Origin: Pseudomonas sp. C1C7
Lineage (GTDB): Bacteria; Pseudomonadota; Gammaproteobacteria; Pseudomonadales; Pseudomonadaceae
Direction of reading: 5' to 3'
Length of the DNA stretch: 64,000 nucleotides
Assembly (NCBI RefSeq): GCF_013359595.1
Contig: NZ_JABFMP010000009.1
Location: forward strand, 114,485 to 178,484
The position numbers and the translations under genes are program-made. The notes below the pieces were generated by a model that was not told where the DNA came from, ran no database searches, and was given only the letters and a program-made list of their open reading frames with translations. This document shows, one piece after another, positions 44,168 through 52,095 of the stretch. How positions within the stretch are numbered: the first letter of the stretch is position 1; every line of letters begins with the position of its first letter.

Positions 44168-45163
44168 TTACTGCGTATAGATCTGATCGAAAACCCCACC
44201 ATCATTGAAGTGAGTCTTCTGCACGGTGCGCCAGTCACCGAAGGTCTTCTCCACCGACAGGAAGTCAACTTTCGGGAAGCGGTCGGTGTACTTGGCCAGC
44301 ACCGCTGGGTCCCGCGGACGCAGGTAGTTGGCGGCGGCGATTTCCTGGCCTTCCGGCGACCACAGGTACTTCAGGTATTCCTCGGCGGCGGCGCGGGTGC
44401 CTTTCTTGTCGACCGATTTGTCGACCACCGACACCGGCGGCTCGGCTTCGGCGGAGACGCTTGGGTAGATCACTTCGAACTGGTCGCGACCGAACTCGCG
44501 GGCAATCATTTCCGCTTCGTTTTCGAAGGTCACCAGTACGTCGCCGATCTGGTTGGTCATGAACGTGGTGGTAGCGGCGCGGCCACCGGTATCGAGCACC
44601 GGTGCCTGCTTGAACAGTTTGCCGACGAATGCCTTGGCCTTGTTCTCGTCTCCGCCGTTTTTCAGCACGTAGCCCCAGGCGGACAGGTAGGTGTAGCGGC
44701 CGTTACCGGAGGTTTTCGGGTTTGGCACGACCACTTGCACGCCGTCCTTGAGCAGGTCCGGCCAGTCTTTCAAGGCTTTCGGGTTGCCCTTGCGGACGAT
44801 GAACACGGTGGCCGAAGTGAATGGCGCGCTGTTGTTTGGCAGGCGGGTGACCCAGTTGTCCGGGACCAGTTTGCCGTTGTCGGCCAGGGCGTTGATGTCG
44901 GTGGCCATGTTCATGGTGATCACATCGGCGGGCAGGCCGTCGATGACCGAGCGCGCCTGTTTGCTGGAGCCGCCGAAGGACATCTGCAGGGTGATGTTCT
45001 CGTTGTGCTCGGCCTGCCAGTGTTTCTGGAACGCAGTGTTGTAGTCCTTGTAGAAATCGCGCATCACGTCGTAGGAAACGTTGAGCAGGGTCGGTGCGGC
45101 CTGAGCCATGCTGGACAGAGCCAGGCCAGCGGCCAGGAGTGAGGCGCCAAAGATTTTTTTCAC
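44168..45163 (-). CDS. sbp: Sulfate/thiosulfate-binding protein Sbp
   Basis: Sbp, 331 aa, is a periplasmic sulfate-binding protein feeding the CysTWA importer. It has a signal peptide (residues 1-22, ending AQA), then TLLNVSYDVMRDFYKDYN, the anion-binding SFGGSSKQARSVIDGLPADV segment and NPKTSGNGRYTYLSAWGY. No cysT/W/A genes are next to it in this window, so it works with a transporter encoded elsewhere. Sulfate-limitation control through CysB is likely from the family. Confidence 0.95.
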   Translation of the reverse strand: MKKIFGASLLAAGLALSSMAQAAPTLLNVSYDVMRDFYKDYNTAFQKHWQAEHNENITLQMSFGGSSKQARSVIDGLPADVITMNMATDINALADNGKLVPDNWVTRLPNNSAPFTSATVFIVRKGNPKALKDWPDLLKDGVQVVVPNPKTSGNGRYTYLSAWGYVLKNGGDENKAKAFVGKLFKQAPVLDTGGRAATTTFMTNQIGDVLVTFENEAEMIAREFGRDQFEVIYPSVSAEAEPPVSVVDKSVDKKGTRAAAEEYLKYLWSPEGQEIAAANYLRPRDPAVLAKYTDRFPKVDFLSVEKTFGDWRTVQKTHFNDGGVFDQIYTQ

Positions 45164-45183
45164 TGCGAATTCCTTATCTATGG

Positions 45184-45261
45184 GTAGAAGCTGCCGAAGG
45201 CTGCGATCTTTTGATCTTGCGCTTTGAAAGCGAAAAGATCGCAGCCTTCGGCAGCTCCCAC
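45184..45261. repeat. Inverted repeat (GCTGCCGAAGGCTGCGATCTTTTGATCTT type)
   Basis: Arms at 45184-45217 and 45237-45261 around a short spacer, just upstream of the sbp start (minus strand). It belongs to the same family as the elements at 50021-50126 and 51978-52065. In this position it lies within the sbp leader or promoter. Confidence 0.88.
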
Positions 45262-45338
45262 AAGGGGATTTTGGAGGATCAAGGCTCGCGACTATAGCGG
45301 GGCTTTTATAGTCCCTTAAAGATTAAAAAGAACTTTGC

Positions 45339-46163
45339 TTATTCCAATTTCTTGAACAATGCATTGCCACAACGCGAGCAGAACGCGGCGTCGTGTTCGT
45401 GGCTGTTTTTGCGGCACACCGGGCAGTCATGTTGAAGTTGCTCGCCGCGCAGGGCGTTGGCCAGTTCGGCGGTGAAAATCCCGGTGGGCACGGCGATGAT
45501 CGAGTAACCGGTGATCATCACCAGCGAGGAAATCACCTGGCCCAGCGGAGTCTTCGGCACGATGTCGCCAAAGCCCACGGTGGTCAGGGTCACGATCGCC
45601 CAATAGATGCCCTTGGGGATGCTGGTGAAGCCATGTTCCGGGCCTTCGATCACGTACATCAGGGTGCCGAATACCGTCACCAGGGTGCAGACGCTGACCA
45701 GGAACACCACGATTTTCTGCTTGCTGCCGCGTAGGGCCGACATCAAATAGTTGGCTTGTTTCAGATACGGGCTGAGCTTGAGCACGCGGAAAATCCGCAG
45801 CATCCGGATGATCCGGATAATCAGCAGGTACTGGGCATCGGAATAGTAGAGGGCAATGATGCCGGGCACGATGGCCAGCAAATCCACCAGCCCGTAAAAG
45901 CTGAAGGCATAACGCAGGGGCTTGGGTGAGCAATACAGGCGCAGGATGTACTCGCCGAGGAAGATCACCGTGAAGCCCCACTCGATGTACGCCAGCACAT
46001 CGGCGTAATTGCGGTGAACGGTGTCGATGCTGTCGAGCATCACGATCACAAGGCTGGCGAGGATGATCAACAGCAAGATGCCGTCGAAGCGCCTGCCAGC
46101 CTTGGTGTCGGTCTGGAAAATCATGACGTAAAGCTGTTCACGCCAGTTTTTGCTGCTGTCCAT
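45339..46163 (-). CDS. Voltage-gated-type potassium channel with C-terminal zinc ribbon
   Basis: A 274-aa six-helix ion channel. The S4 segment IIRIIRMLRIFRVLKLSP carries regularly spaced arginines, and the pore has the K+ selectivity filter TTVGFGDIVPKTPLGQV. After S6 (MITGYSIIAVPTGIFTAELA) comes a short cytoplasmic tail ending in CPVCRKNSHEHDAAFCSRCG, a CxxC...CxxC zinc ribbon. The N-terminus (NWREQLYVMIFQTDTKAGRR) is typical of bacterial Kv-like channels. It stands alone, 21 bases downstream of the urea transporter gene on the same strand. Confidence 0.92.
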   Translation of the reverse strand: MDSSKNWREQLYVMIFQTDTKAGRRFDGILLLIILASLVIVMLDSIDTVHRNYADVLAYIEWGFTVIFLGEYILRLYCSPKPLRYAFSFYGLVDLLAIVPGIIALYYSDAQYLLIIRIIRMLRIFRVLKLSPYLKQANYLMSALRGSKQKIVVFLVSVCTLVTVFGTLMYVIEGPEHGFTSIPKGIYWAIVTLTTVGFGDIVPKTPLGQVISSLVMITGYSIIAVPTGIFTAELANALRGEQLQHDCPVCRKNSHEHDAAFCSRCGNALFKKLE

Positions 46164-46184
46164 GGATAACGCCTGAAACGAAGA

Positions 46185-47099
46185 TCAGCGCAGCCTAGGT
46201 TGATTGTCCCCGTGAGCGCAAGGCGCGTTATCGATAGCGGTTTTGCCGAGCATCTGAATGCCGGCGCGGATCAGCCAGCAGGCGAGGATGAACGGCGCGG
46301 TGAGGGTGGCGAGACCCAAGGCGGCGAACAGTGGCGTCAGCAGCAGCGCCAGGACGATGCCGAGCAGCGGCAACCACGGATGCTCGCGTTGCGCACTGAA
46401 GGCGAGGGCGGCCAATACGGCGTTGTAACCGCCCAGACCCAGCAGGGCCGTGCCGGTTTCGTGATGCAGCAGGCTGGAACCCAGGCCGATGGCAGAAGCC
46501 AGCAGCGCCCAGCAGAAGGCGCGGCGATCGGCGATCAGCAAACCGGCGGCAATCATCGCCCCGGCCAGCGGATGGTCGAGGAACATCACCTGGCCGAATC
46601 CTTTGAGCAGCGCGGCAAACAGGTTTGCGGTGTCCAGTTCAATCGGGGCGGTGGCAGCCGAAGGCTCGGCAAAGCACAGCAGCAACCAGCTCAGGCCCAC
46701 GAACGGCGCGGTGTAGGCGGGTACGCATTGATTGACCCGGGCGCGCTTGAGCCACTGCTCTGTGATGATCGCACTCAGGCCGCCGGCCGCCAGAATCAGC
46801 GGCGGCATCATGGCCGACCAGGGGAAATACAGGCTCAGCAACAGGCCGAGCAGCACGCCGTTGTAGCTGAACAATCCAGCCTGGCGATCAGCCTTTGCAT
46901 AGTTGCGCCGTTGTGCGGTGAGCAAGCCGGCGAGACCTCCGAGCAGTGCACCGCCGAGTAGCGCGGGCGCAGTGAACAGGATGGCCGACAGACACAGCAG
47001 GCCGCAGAGCGGATGGCGCTGGAGGAATATTTGACTGAAGCCGTTGAGCAAAGCCTCGGCCCAGTCAGGGCAGTGGGTGTTGAAATGGTTGGCAGGCAT
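46185..47099 (-). CDS. Urea transporter (UT family)
   Basis: A 304-aa integral membrane protein with about ten hydrophobic segments. The two-fold repeated UT architecture is seen as FSQIFLQRHPLCGLLCLSAI near residue 20 and GQVMFLDHPLAGAMIAAGLL near residue 170, with LFSYNGVLLGLLLSLYFPWS and LGLGGYNAVLAALAFSAQRE as the paired pore motifs. It is a passive urea channel by family. No urease genes lie in the window. Confidence 0.88.
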   Translation of the reverse strand: MPANHFNTHCPDWAEALLNGFSQIFLQRHPLCGLLCLSAILFTAPALLGGALLGGLAGLLTAQRRNYAKADRQAGLFSYNGVLLGLLLSLYFPWSAMMPPLILAAGGLSAIITEQWLKRARVNQCVPAYTAPFVGLSWLLLCFAEPSAATAPIELDTANLFAALLKGFGQVMFLDHPLAGAMIAAGLLIADRRAFCWALLASAIGLGSSLLHHETGTALLGLGGYNAVLAALAFSAQREHPWLPLLGIVLALLLTPLFAALGLATLTAPFILACWLIRAGIQMLGKTAIDNAPCAHGDNQPRLR

Positions 47100-47134
47100 G
47101 GCAGTTCTAAAAGTCAGTTAAACCGTGTCGCCTG

Positions 47135-47229
47135 CTTCGCGAGCAAGCCCGCTCCCACACTGAATCTGCGTTCAGTCTTGGTTCTGTGAGCGACACAAAA
47201 CCAATGTGGGAGCGGGCTTGCTGGCGAAG
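47135..47229. repeat. REPIN (GTGGGAGCGGGCTTGCTGGCGAAG variant)
   Basis: Opposed cores at 47135-47158 and 47205-47229 between the urea transporter start and the pyk end. It is slightly diverged from the main type, with TGCTGGCGA in one arm. Confidence 0.85.
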
Positions 47230-47246
47230 AGGCCGGTATGGGCGTT

Positions 47247-48662
47247 CTAGATCAACGTCTCGATACGCAGAGAGTTAGTCGACCCCGGCTGCCCAAAGGG
47301 CACACCCGCCGTGATCAATAGCGTGTCGCCACGCTCGGCCATGCCTTGGGCCTGGGCAATTTCCAGTGCCGTCGAACACACCTCATCTACCTGGCGCAGG
47401 CGATCGTTGACCACCGAATGCACACCCCACGCCACGGTCAGGCGGCGAGCGGTCGAAAGATTCGGCGTCAGGTTGAGGATCGGCACCGTCGGCCGTTCCC
47501 GCGCGGCGCGCAAACTCGACGTGCCCGATTCGCTGTAATTGACCAGCACCGCCACTGGCAGCACGTTGCTGATGCGGCGGATCGCGCAGCTGATCGCGTC
47601 GGACACAGTGGCTTCGGCTTTTGGACGGCTGACGTCGAGCTGGGCCTGGTAATCCGGGCCGTTTTCCACCTGGCGGATGATCTTGCTCATCATCTGCACG
47701 GCTTCCAGCGGGTATTCACCGGACGCGGTTTCCGCCGACAGCATCACCGCGTCGGCGCCTTCGGCCACGGCGTTGGCCACGTCAGTGACTTCGGCGCGGG
47801 TCGGCGCCGGAGAGAAGCGCATCGATTCGAGCATCTGCGTGGCCACCACCACCGGTTTGCCCAGCTGGCGGCAGGTGCCGATGATGTTCTTCTGGATCTG
47901 CGGCACGCTTTCGGCCGGCACTTCCACGCCCAGATCGCCACGGGCAACCATGATCGCGTCGCTCAGTTCGGCGATTTCCCGCAGTTGGGTCACCGCCGAC
48001 GGTTTCTCGATCTTGGCCATCAGAAACGCCCGGTCGCCGATCAGCGCGCGGGCCTCGCGGATATCTTCCGGACGCTGCACGAACGACAGCGCCACCCAGT
48101 CCACACCCAGTTCCAGGCCGAAACTCAGGTCGCGGCGGTCCTTGGCGGTCAGCGGGCTCAAGTCGAGCACCGCTTGCGGCACATTCACGCCCTTGCGGTC
48201 CGACAGTTCACCGCCGTTGAGCACCGTGGTGTCGATGGCGTCGTCGTACTTGCTGACCACCCGCAGACGCAGCTTGCCGTCGTCCAGCAGCAGGTCCATG
48301 CCCGGCTCCAGGGCGGCGATGATTTCCGGGTGCGGCAGGTTGACCCGGCGCTCATCGCCCGGCGTGGTGTCGAGGTCCAGGCGCAGGGCCTGGCCGCGCA
48401 CCAGTTGCACTTTGCCTTCGGCGAACTTGCCGACCCGCAGTTTCGGGCCTTGCAGGTCCATCAGGATGCCCAGCGGATAGTTCAGCTGGCGCTCGACTTC
48501 ACGAATCCACTGGTAGCGCTTGGCGTGGTCGGCGTGATCGCCGTGGCTGAAGTTCAGGCGAAAGATGTTGACCCCGGCCTGCACCAGCTCACGGATATCG
48601 TCGATGCCGTCGATGGCCGGCCCCAGGGTGGCGAGGATTTTTACCTTCTTGTCAGGCGTCAT
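47247..48662 (-). CDS. pyk: Pyruvate kinase
   Basis: A 471-aa pyruvate kinase converting PEP and ADP to pyruvate and ATP. The N-terminal KVKILATLGPAIDGIDDIRE and FRLNFSHGDHADHAKR, the FLMAKIEKPSAVTQLREIAE active-site segment (Lys) and MVARGDLGVEVPAESVPQIQ are diagnostic. It is the last gene of the glyoxylate-use operon, its start overlapping the ttuD stop, and completes the route from 2-phosphoglycerate (with enolase elsewhere). A second pyruvate kinase is likely elsewhere in the genome. Confidence 0.96.
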   Translation of the reverse strand: MTPDKKVKILATLGPAIDGIDDIRELVQAGVNIFRLNFSHGDHADHAKRYQWIREVERQLNYPLGILMDLQGPKLRVGKFAEGKVQLVRGQALRLDLDTTPGDERRVNLPHPEIIAALEPGMDLLLDDGKLRLRVVSKYDDAIDTTVLNGGELSDRKGVNVPQAVLDLSPLTAKDRRDLSFGLELGVDWVALSFVQRPEDIREARALIGDRAFLMAKIEKPSAVTQLREIAELSDAIMVARGDLGVEVPAESVPQIQKNIIGTCRQLGKPVVVATQMLESMRFSPAPTRAEVTDVANAVAEGADAVMLSAETASGEYPLEAVQMMSKIIRQVENGPDYQAQLDVSRPKAEATVSDAISCAIRRISNVLPVAVLVNYSESGTSSLRAARERPTVPILNLTPNLSTARRLTVAWGVHSVVNDRLRQVDEVCSTALEIAQAQGMAERGDTLLITAGVPFGQPGSTNSLRIETLI

Positions 48663-49932
48663 GTTGGGTGCTCTCGAGAATCAGGATGGCACGGAAGTCG
48701 TTGACGTTGGTGCGGGTCGGCTCGGTGACGATCAGCGCGTCCAGCGCCTGGAAGTAGCCGTAGCCATTGTTGTTGTCCAACTCGTCGCTGGCGCTCAGGC
48801 CCAGGGCGGCGGCGCGGGCGTAGCTGTCCGGGGTCATGATGGCGCCGGCGTTGTCTTCGGAACCGTCGATGCCATCGGTGTCACCGGCCAGCGCGTAGAC
48901 GCCGGGCAGGCCCTTGAGGCTGTCGGTCAGGCTCAGCAGAAACTCCGCGTTGCGCCCGCCACGGCCGTTGCCGCGCACGGTCACGGTGGTTTCGCCACCG
49001 GAAAGGATCACGCACGGCGCCGCCAGTGGCTGACCGTGCTGCACCACCTGACGGGCGATGCCGGCGTGGACTTTCGCCACCTCGCGGGATTCGCCTTCCA
49101 GATCGCCGAGGATCAGTGGGCTGAACCCGGCCTGGCGGCATTTCACCGCGGCCGCTTCCAGCGACTGCTGCGGGCGGGCGATCAACTGGAAGTGACTGCG
49201 GGCCAGGCTCGGATCGCCGGGTTTGACGGTTTCCGATTCCGGGCTCTGCAGCCAGGTGCGTACGGAGGCCGGCACTTCGATGTTGTAGCGCTTGAGGATC
49301 GCCAGCGCCTCGGCCGAGGTGCTCGGGTCGGCCACGGTGGGACCGGAGGCGATGACCGTGGCGAGGTCGCCCGGCACATCGGAAATCGCGTAGGTATAAA
49401 CAGTGGCAGGCCAGCAGGCCTTGCCCAGGCGTCCGCCCTTGATCGCCGAGAGGTGCTTGCGCACGCAGTTCATCTCGCCGATGGTGGCGCCGGATTTGAG
49501 CAGGGCTTTGTTGATCGACTGCTTGTCGGCCAGGGTGATGCCGGCCGCCGGAAGCGCCAGCAATGCCGAACCGCCACCGGACAGCAGGAAGATCACGCGG
49601 TCGCTTTCGCTCAGGCCGCTGACCAGCTCGAACACACGCTTGGCAACGGTCTGGCCTGCGGCGTCGGGCACTGGGTGCGCGGCCTCGACCACTTCGATTT
49701 TTTCGCAGGGCGCGCCGTGACCGTAACGGGTCACCACCAGACCGGACACTTCACCCTGCCAGCAGCGCTCGACCACCTGGGCCATGGCGGCCGCGGCCTT
49801 GCCGGCGCCGATGACGATCACTCGACCGGTGCGGTCGGCAGGCAGATGGGCTTCGAGGACTTGCTGCGGATGGGCCGCGTCGATGGCTGTGGCGAACAGC
49901 TCGCGCAGGAATTGTTGCGGATCGACCGACAT
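48652..49932 (-). CDS. ttuD: Glycerate 2-kinase / hydroxypyruvate reductase TtuD (MOFRL family)
   Basis: A 426-aa MOFRL-family protein, annotated in Pseudomonas as hydroxypyruvate reductase (TtuD) but by family a glycerate 2-kinase that makes 2-phosphoglycerate. VIVIGAGKAAAAMAQVVERC, IFLLSGGGSALLALPAAGIT and VILSGGETTVTVRGNGRGGR are the conserved glycine-rich loops. The operon context (glyoxylate to glycerate to pyruvate) favours the kinase role. The stop overlaps the pyk start by 11 nt. Confidence 0.92.
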   Translation of the reverse strand: MSVDPQQFLRELFATAIDAAHPQQVLEAHLPADRTGRVIVIGAGKAAAAMAQVVERCWQGEVSGLVVTRYGHGAPCEKIEVVEAAHPVPDAAGQTVAKRVFELVSGLSESDRVIFLLSGGGSALLALPAAGITLADKQSINKALLKSGATIGEMNCVRKHLSAIKGGRLGKACWPATVYTYAISDVPGDLATVIASGPTVADPSTSAEALAILKRYNIEVPASVRTWLQSPESETVKPGDPSLARSHFQLIARPQQSLEAAAVKCRQAGFSPLILGDLEGESREVAKVHAGIARQVVQHGQPLAAPCVILSGGETTVTVRGNGRGGRNAEFLLSLTDSLKGLPGVYALAGDTDGIDGSEDNAGAIMTPDSYARAAALGLSASDELDNNNGYGYFQALDALIVTEPTRTNVNDFRAILILESTQHDA

Positions 49933-50020
49933 GGCGGGCTCCCGGGATTCTTGTTATTGGGGGAACGCCGCCTGCGACAGCTCTTCAGGATTCACCCTGT
50001 TAGAAAGGATGACCCCGATT

Positions 50021-50126
50021 CTGTAGGAGCTGCCGCAGGCTGCGATCTTTTAGCGGACAACACGGTGTACGGATGGAGTTCAGGCAAGATCAAAATCAAA
50101 AGATCGCAGCCTTCGGCAGCTCCTAC
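50021..50126. repeat. Inverted repeat (GTAGGAGCTGCCGAAGGCTGCGATCTTTT type)
   Basis: Arms at 50021-50051 and 50091-50126. The element lies between the glxR end and the ttuD start on the minus strand; its second arm overlaps the last few bases of glxR. Confidence 0.88.
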
Positions 50127-51010
50127 CCGCGAATCGAGAAGTTCGCCATGTGTTCCAGGCCCTTGATCAGCGCCGAGTGGTCCCAGTTGCTGCCACCGAT
50201 GGCCGCGCAGGTGCTGAACACTTGCTGGGCGTTGGCGGTGTTGGGCAGGTTGATGTTCAGTTCCTTGGCGCCTTGCAGGGCCAGGTTCAGGTCCTTCTGG
50301 TGCAGGCTGATGCGGAAGCCTGGATCGAAGGTGCCCTTGATCATGCGCTCGCCGTGTACTTCAAGGATCTTCGACGAAGCGAAACCGCCCATCAGTGCTT
50401 CACGCACCTTGGCCGGATCAGCACCGTTTTTCGAAGCGAACAGCAGGGCTTCGGCCACGGCCTGGATGTTCAGCGCCACAATGATCTGGTTGGCCACTTT
50501 CGCGGTCTGACCGTCGCCGTTGCCACCGACCAGGGTGATGTTCTTGCCCATGGCCTGGAACAGCGGCAGGGCGCGTTCGAAGGCATCGGCATCGCCGCCG
50601 ACCATGATGCTCAGGGTCGCGGCCTTGGCACCAACTTCGCCGCCGGACACTGGCGCGTCGAGGTACTGGGCGCCTTTTTCATTGATTTTCGCGGCGAATG
50701 CTTTGGTCGCGGTGGGCGAGATCGAGCTCATGTCGATCACCACTTTGCCTTTGCCGATACCGGCGGCAACGCCGTCGGCGCGGAACAGAACGTCATCGAC
50801 CTGCGGGGTATCCGGGACCATGACGATGATGAATTCGGCTTCCTGCGCCACTTCTTTCGGGTTCGCCAGGGCGACGGCGCCAGCGGCGACCAGATCGGCA
50901 GGGGCCGCGTCGTGATGGGCGGACAGGAACAGGCTGTGACCGGCTTTCTGCAGGTTCGCCGCCATTGGGTGGCCCATGATGCCGGTGCCGATGAATCCGA
51001 TTTTAGCCAT
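50123..51010 (-). CDS. glxR: Tartronate semialdehyde reductase GlxR
   Basis: GlxR, 295 aa, reduces tartronate semialdehyde to D-glycerate with NAD(P)H. The Rossmann/3-hydroxyisobutyrate dehydrogenase signature is visible as KIGFIGTGIMGHPMAANLQK; the substrate loop DAPVSGGEVGAKAATLSIMV and catalytic Lys in GDGQTAKVANQIIVALN are intact. It lies in the gcl-hyi-glxR order of the glyoxylate pathway. Confidence 0.95.
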   Translation of the reverse strand: MAKIGFIGTGIMGHPMAANLQKAGHSLFLSAHHDAAPADLVAAGAVALANPKEVAQEAEFIIVMVPDTPQVDDVLFRADGVAAGIGKGKVVIDMSSISPTATKAFAAKINEKGAQYLDAPVSGGEVGAKAATLSIMVGGDADAFERALPLFQAMGKNITLVGGNGDGQTAKVANQIIVALNIQAVAEALLFASKNGADPAKVREALMGGFASSKILEVHGERMIKGTFDPGFRISLHQKDLNLALQGAKELNINLPNTANAQQVFSTCAAIGGSNWDHSALIKGLEHMANFSIRG

Positions 51011-51071
51011 GAGAAAATCCTCTTGTTTTTATTGCTCTGTTCGCAAAATTCTTGGGGTGTCAGCGAGGATG

Positions 51072-51137
51072 CCTTCGCGGGCAAGCCTCGCTCCTACAGA
51101 CAACCCGGCCCCTGTGGGAGCGAGGCTTGCCCGCGAA
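51072..51137. repeat. REP doublet (GAGCGAGGCTTGCCCGCGAA type)
   Basis: Opposed cores at 51072-51099 and 51111-51137 with a 11-base spacer, between hyi and glxR. It is the same type as those at 2673-2735 and 57052-57144. Confidence 0.9.
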
Positions 51138-51158
51138 AAACGATCACGCGGTGCCTGA

Positions 51159-51941
51159 TCAGATCGCGTTATGGGTCTTCAGCCAGCCCAGACCCGCTTC
51201 GGTGGTGGTCAGTGGCTTGTATTCGCAGCCGACCCAACCCTGATAACCGATGCGATCCAAGTGTTCGAACAGGAAGCGGTAGTTGATTTCACCGGTGCCC
51301 GGTTCGTTGCGCCCAGGGTTGTCGGCCAACTGGATATGGTTGATCTCGCCCAGGTGCGCAGCCATGGTGCGGGCCAGGTCGCCCTCCATGATTTGCATGT
51401 GATAGATGTCGTATTGCAGGAACAGGTTGGCGCTGCCGACCTGCTCGCGAATCGACAGGGCTTGCGCCGTGTTGTTCAGGTAGAAGCCCGGGATGTCGCG
51501 GGTGTTGATCGCTTCCATCACCAGCTTGATGCCCGCCGCCTGCAGCTTGTCGGCCGCGTACTTGAGGTTGGCGACGAAAGTTTTTTCCACGGTGGCATCG
51601 TCCACGCCCTGTGGACGGATACCGGCCAGGCAGTTGACCTGGGTGTTGCCCAGCACTTGCGCGTAGGCGATCGCCAGATCGACACCGGCGCGGAACTCTT
51701 CGACACGGTCCGGCAGGCAGGCAATGCCGCGCTCGCCCTTGGCCCAGTCACCGGCCGGCAGGTTGAACAGCACTTGGGTCAGACCGTTGGCATCGAGCTT
51801 GGCCTTGATTTCGGCCGAGCTGAAGTCGTAGGGGAACAGGTATTCGACACCACTGAAGCCGGCCTTGGCGGCCGCTTCGAAACGGGCGAGGAAATCCTGC
51901 TCGGTGAACAGCATGGACAGGTTGGCTGCGAAACGCGGCAT
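51159..51941 (-). CDS. hyi: Hydroxypyruvate isomerase Hyi
   Basis: Hyi, 260 aa, interconverts hydroxypyruvate and tartronate semialdehyde. It is a TIM-barrel xylose-isomerase-like protein: PRFAANLSMLFTEQDFLARF, FSGVEYLFPYDFSSAEIKAK, VMEAINTRDIPGFYLNNTAQ and QYDIYHMQIMEGDLARTMAA carry the metal-binding Glu/Asp/His residues. It lies between gcl and glxR in the operon, with a repeat on each side. Confidence 0.94.
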   Translation of the reverse strand: MPRFAANLSMLFTEQDFLARFEAAAKAGFSGVEYLFPYDFSSAEIKAKLDANGLTQVLFNLPAGDWAKGERGIACLPDRVEEFRAGVDLAIAYAQVLGNTQVNCLAGIRPQGVDDATVEKTFVANLKYAADKLQAAGIKLVMEAINTRDIPGFYLNNTAQALSIREQVGSANLFLQYDIYHMQIMEGDLARTMAAHLGEINHIQLADNPGRNEPGTGEINYRFLFEHLDRIGYQGWVGCEYKPLTTTEAGLGWLKTHNAI

Positions 51942-51977
51942 GGTGGTCTCCTGTTGCGAATTAGTGATGATGGCTCT

Positions 51978-52065
51978 GTGTAGGAGCTGCCGAAGGCTGC
52001 GATCTTTTGATCTTGATCTTCAAAAACAAAGATCAAAAGATCGCAGCCTTCGTCAGCTCCTACAG
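51978..52065. repeat. Inverted repeat (GTAGGAGCTGCCGAAGGCTGCGATCTTTT type)
   Basis: Arms at 51978-52017 and 52029-52065 form a very stable hairpin between the gcl end and the hyi start. It is the best-matched pair of this family in the window. Confidence 0.9.
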
Positions 52066-52095
52066 GGTCAAACCCGAACCATCAATCTTGGCAGA

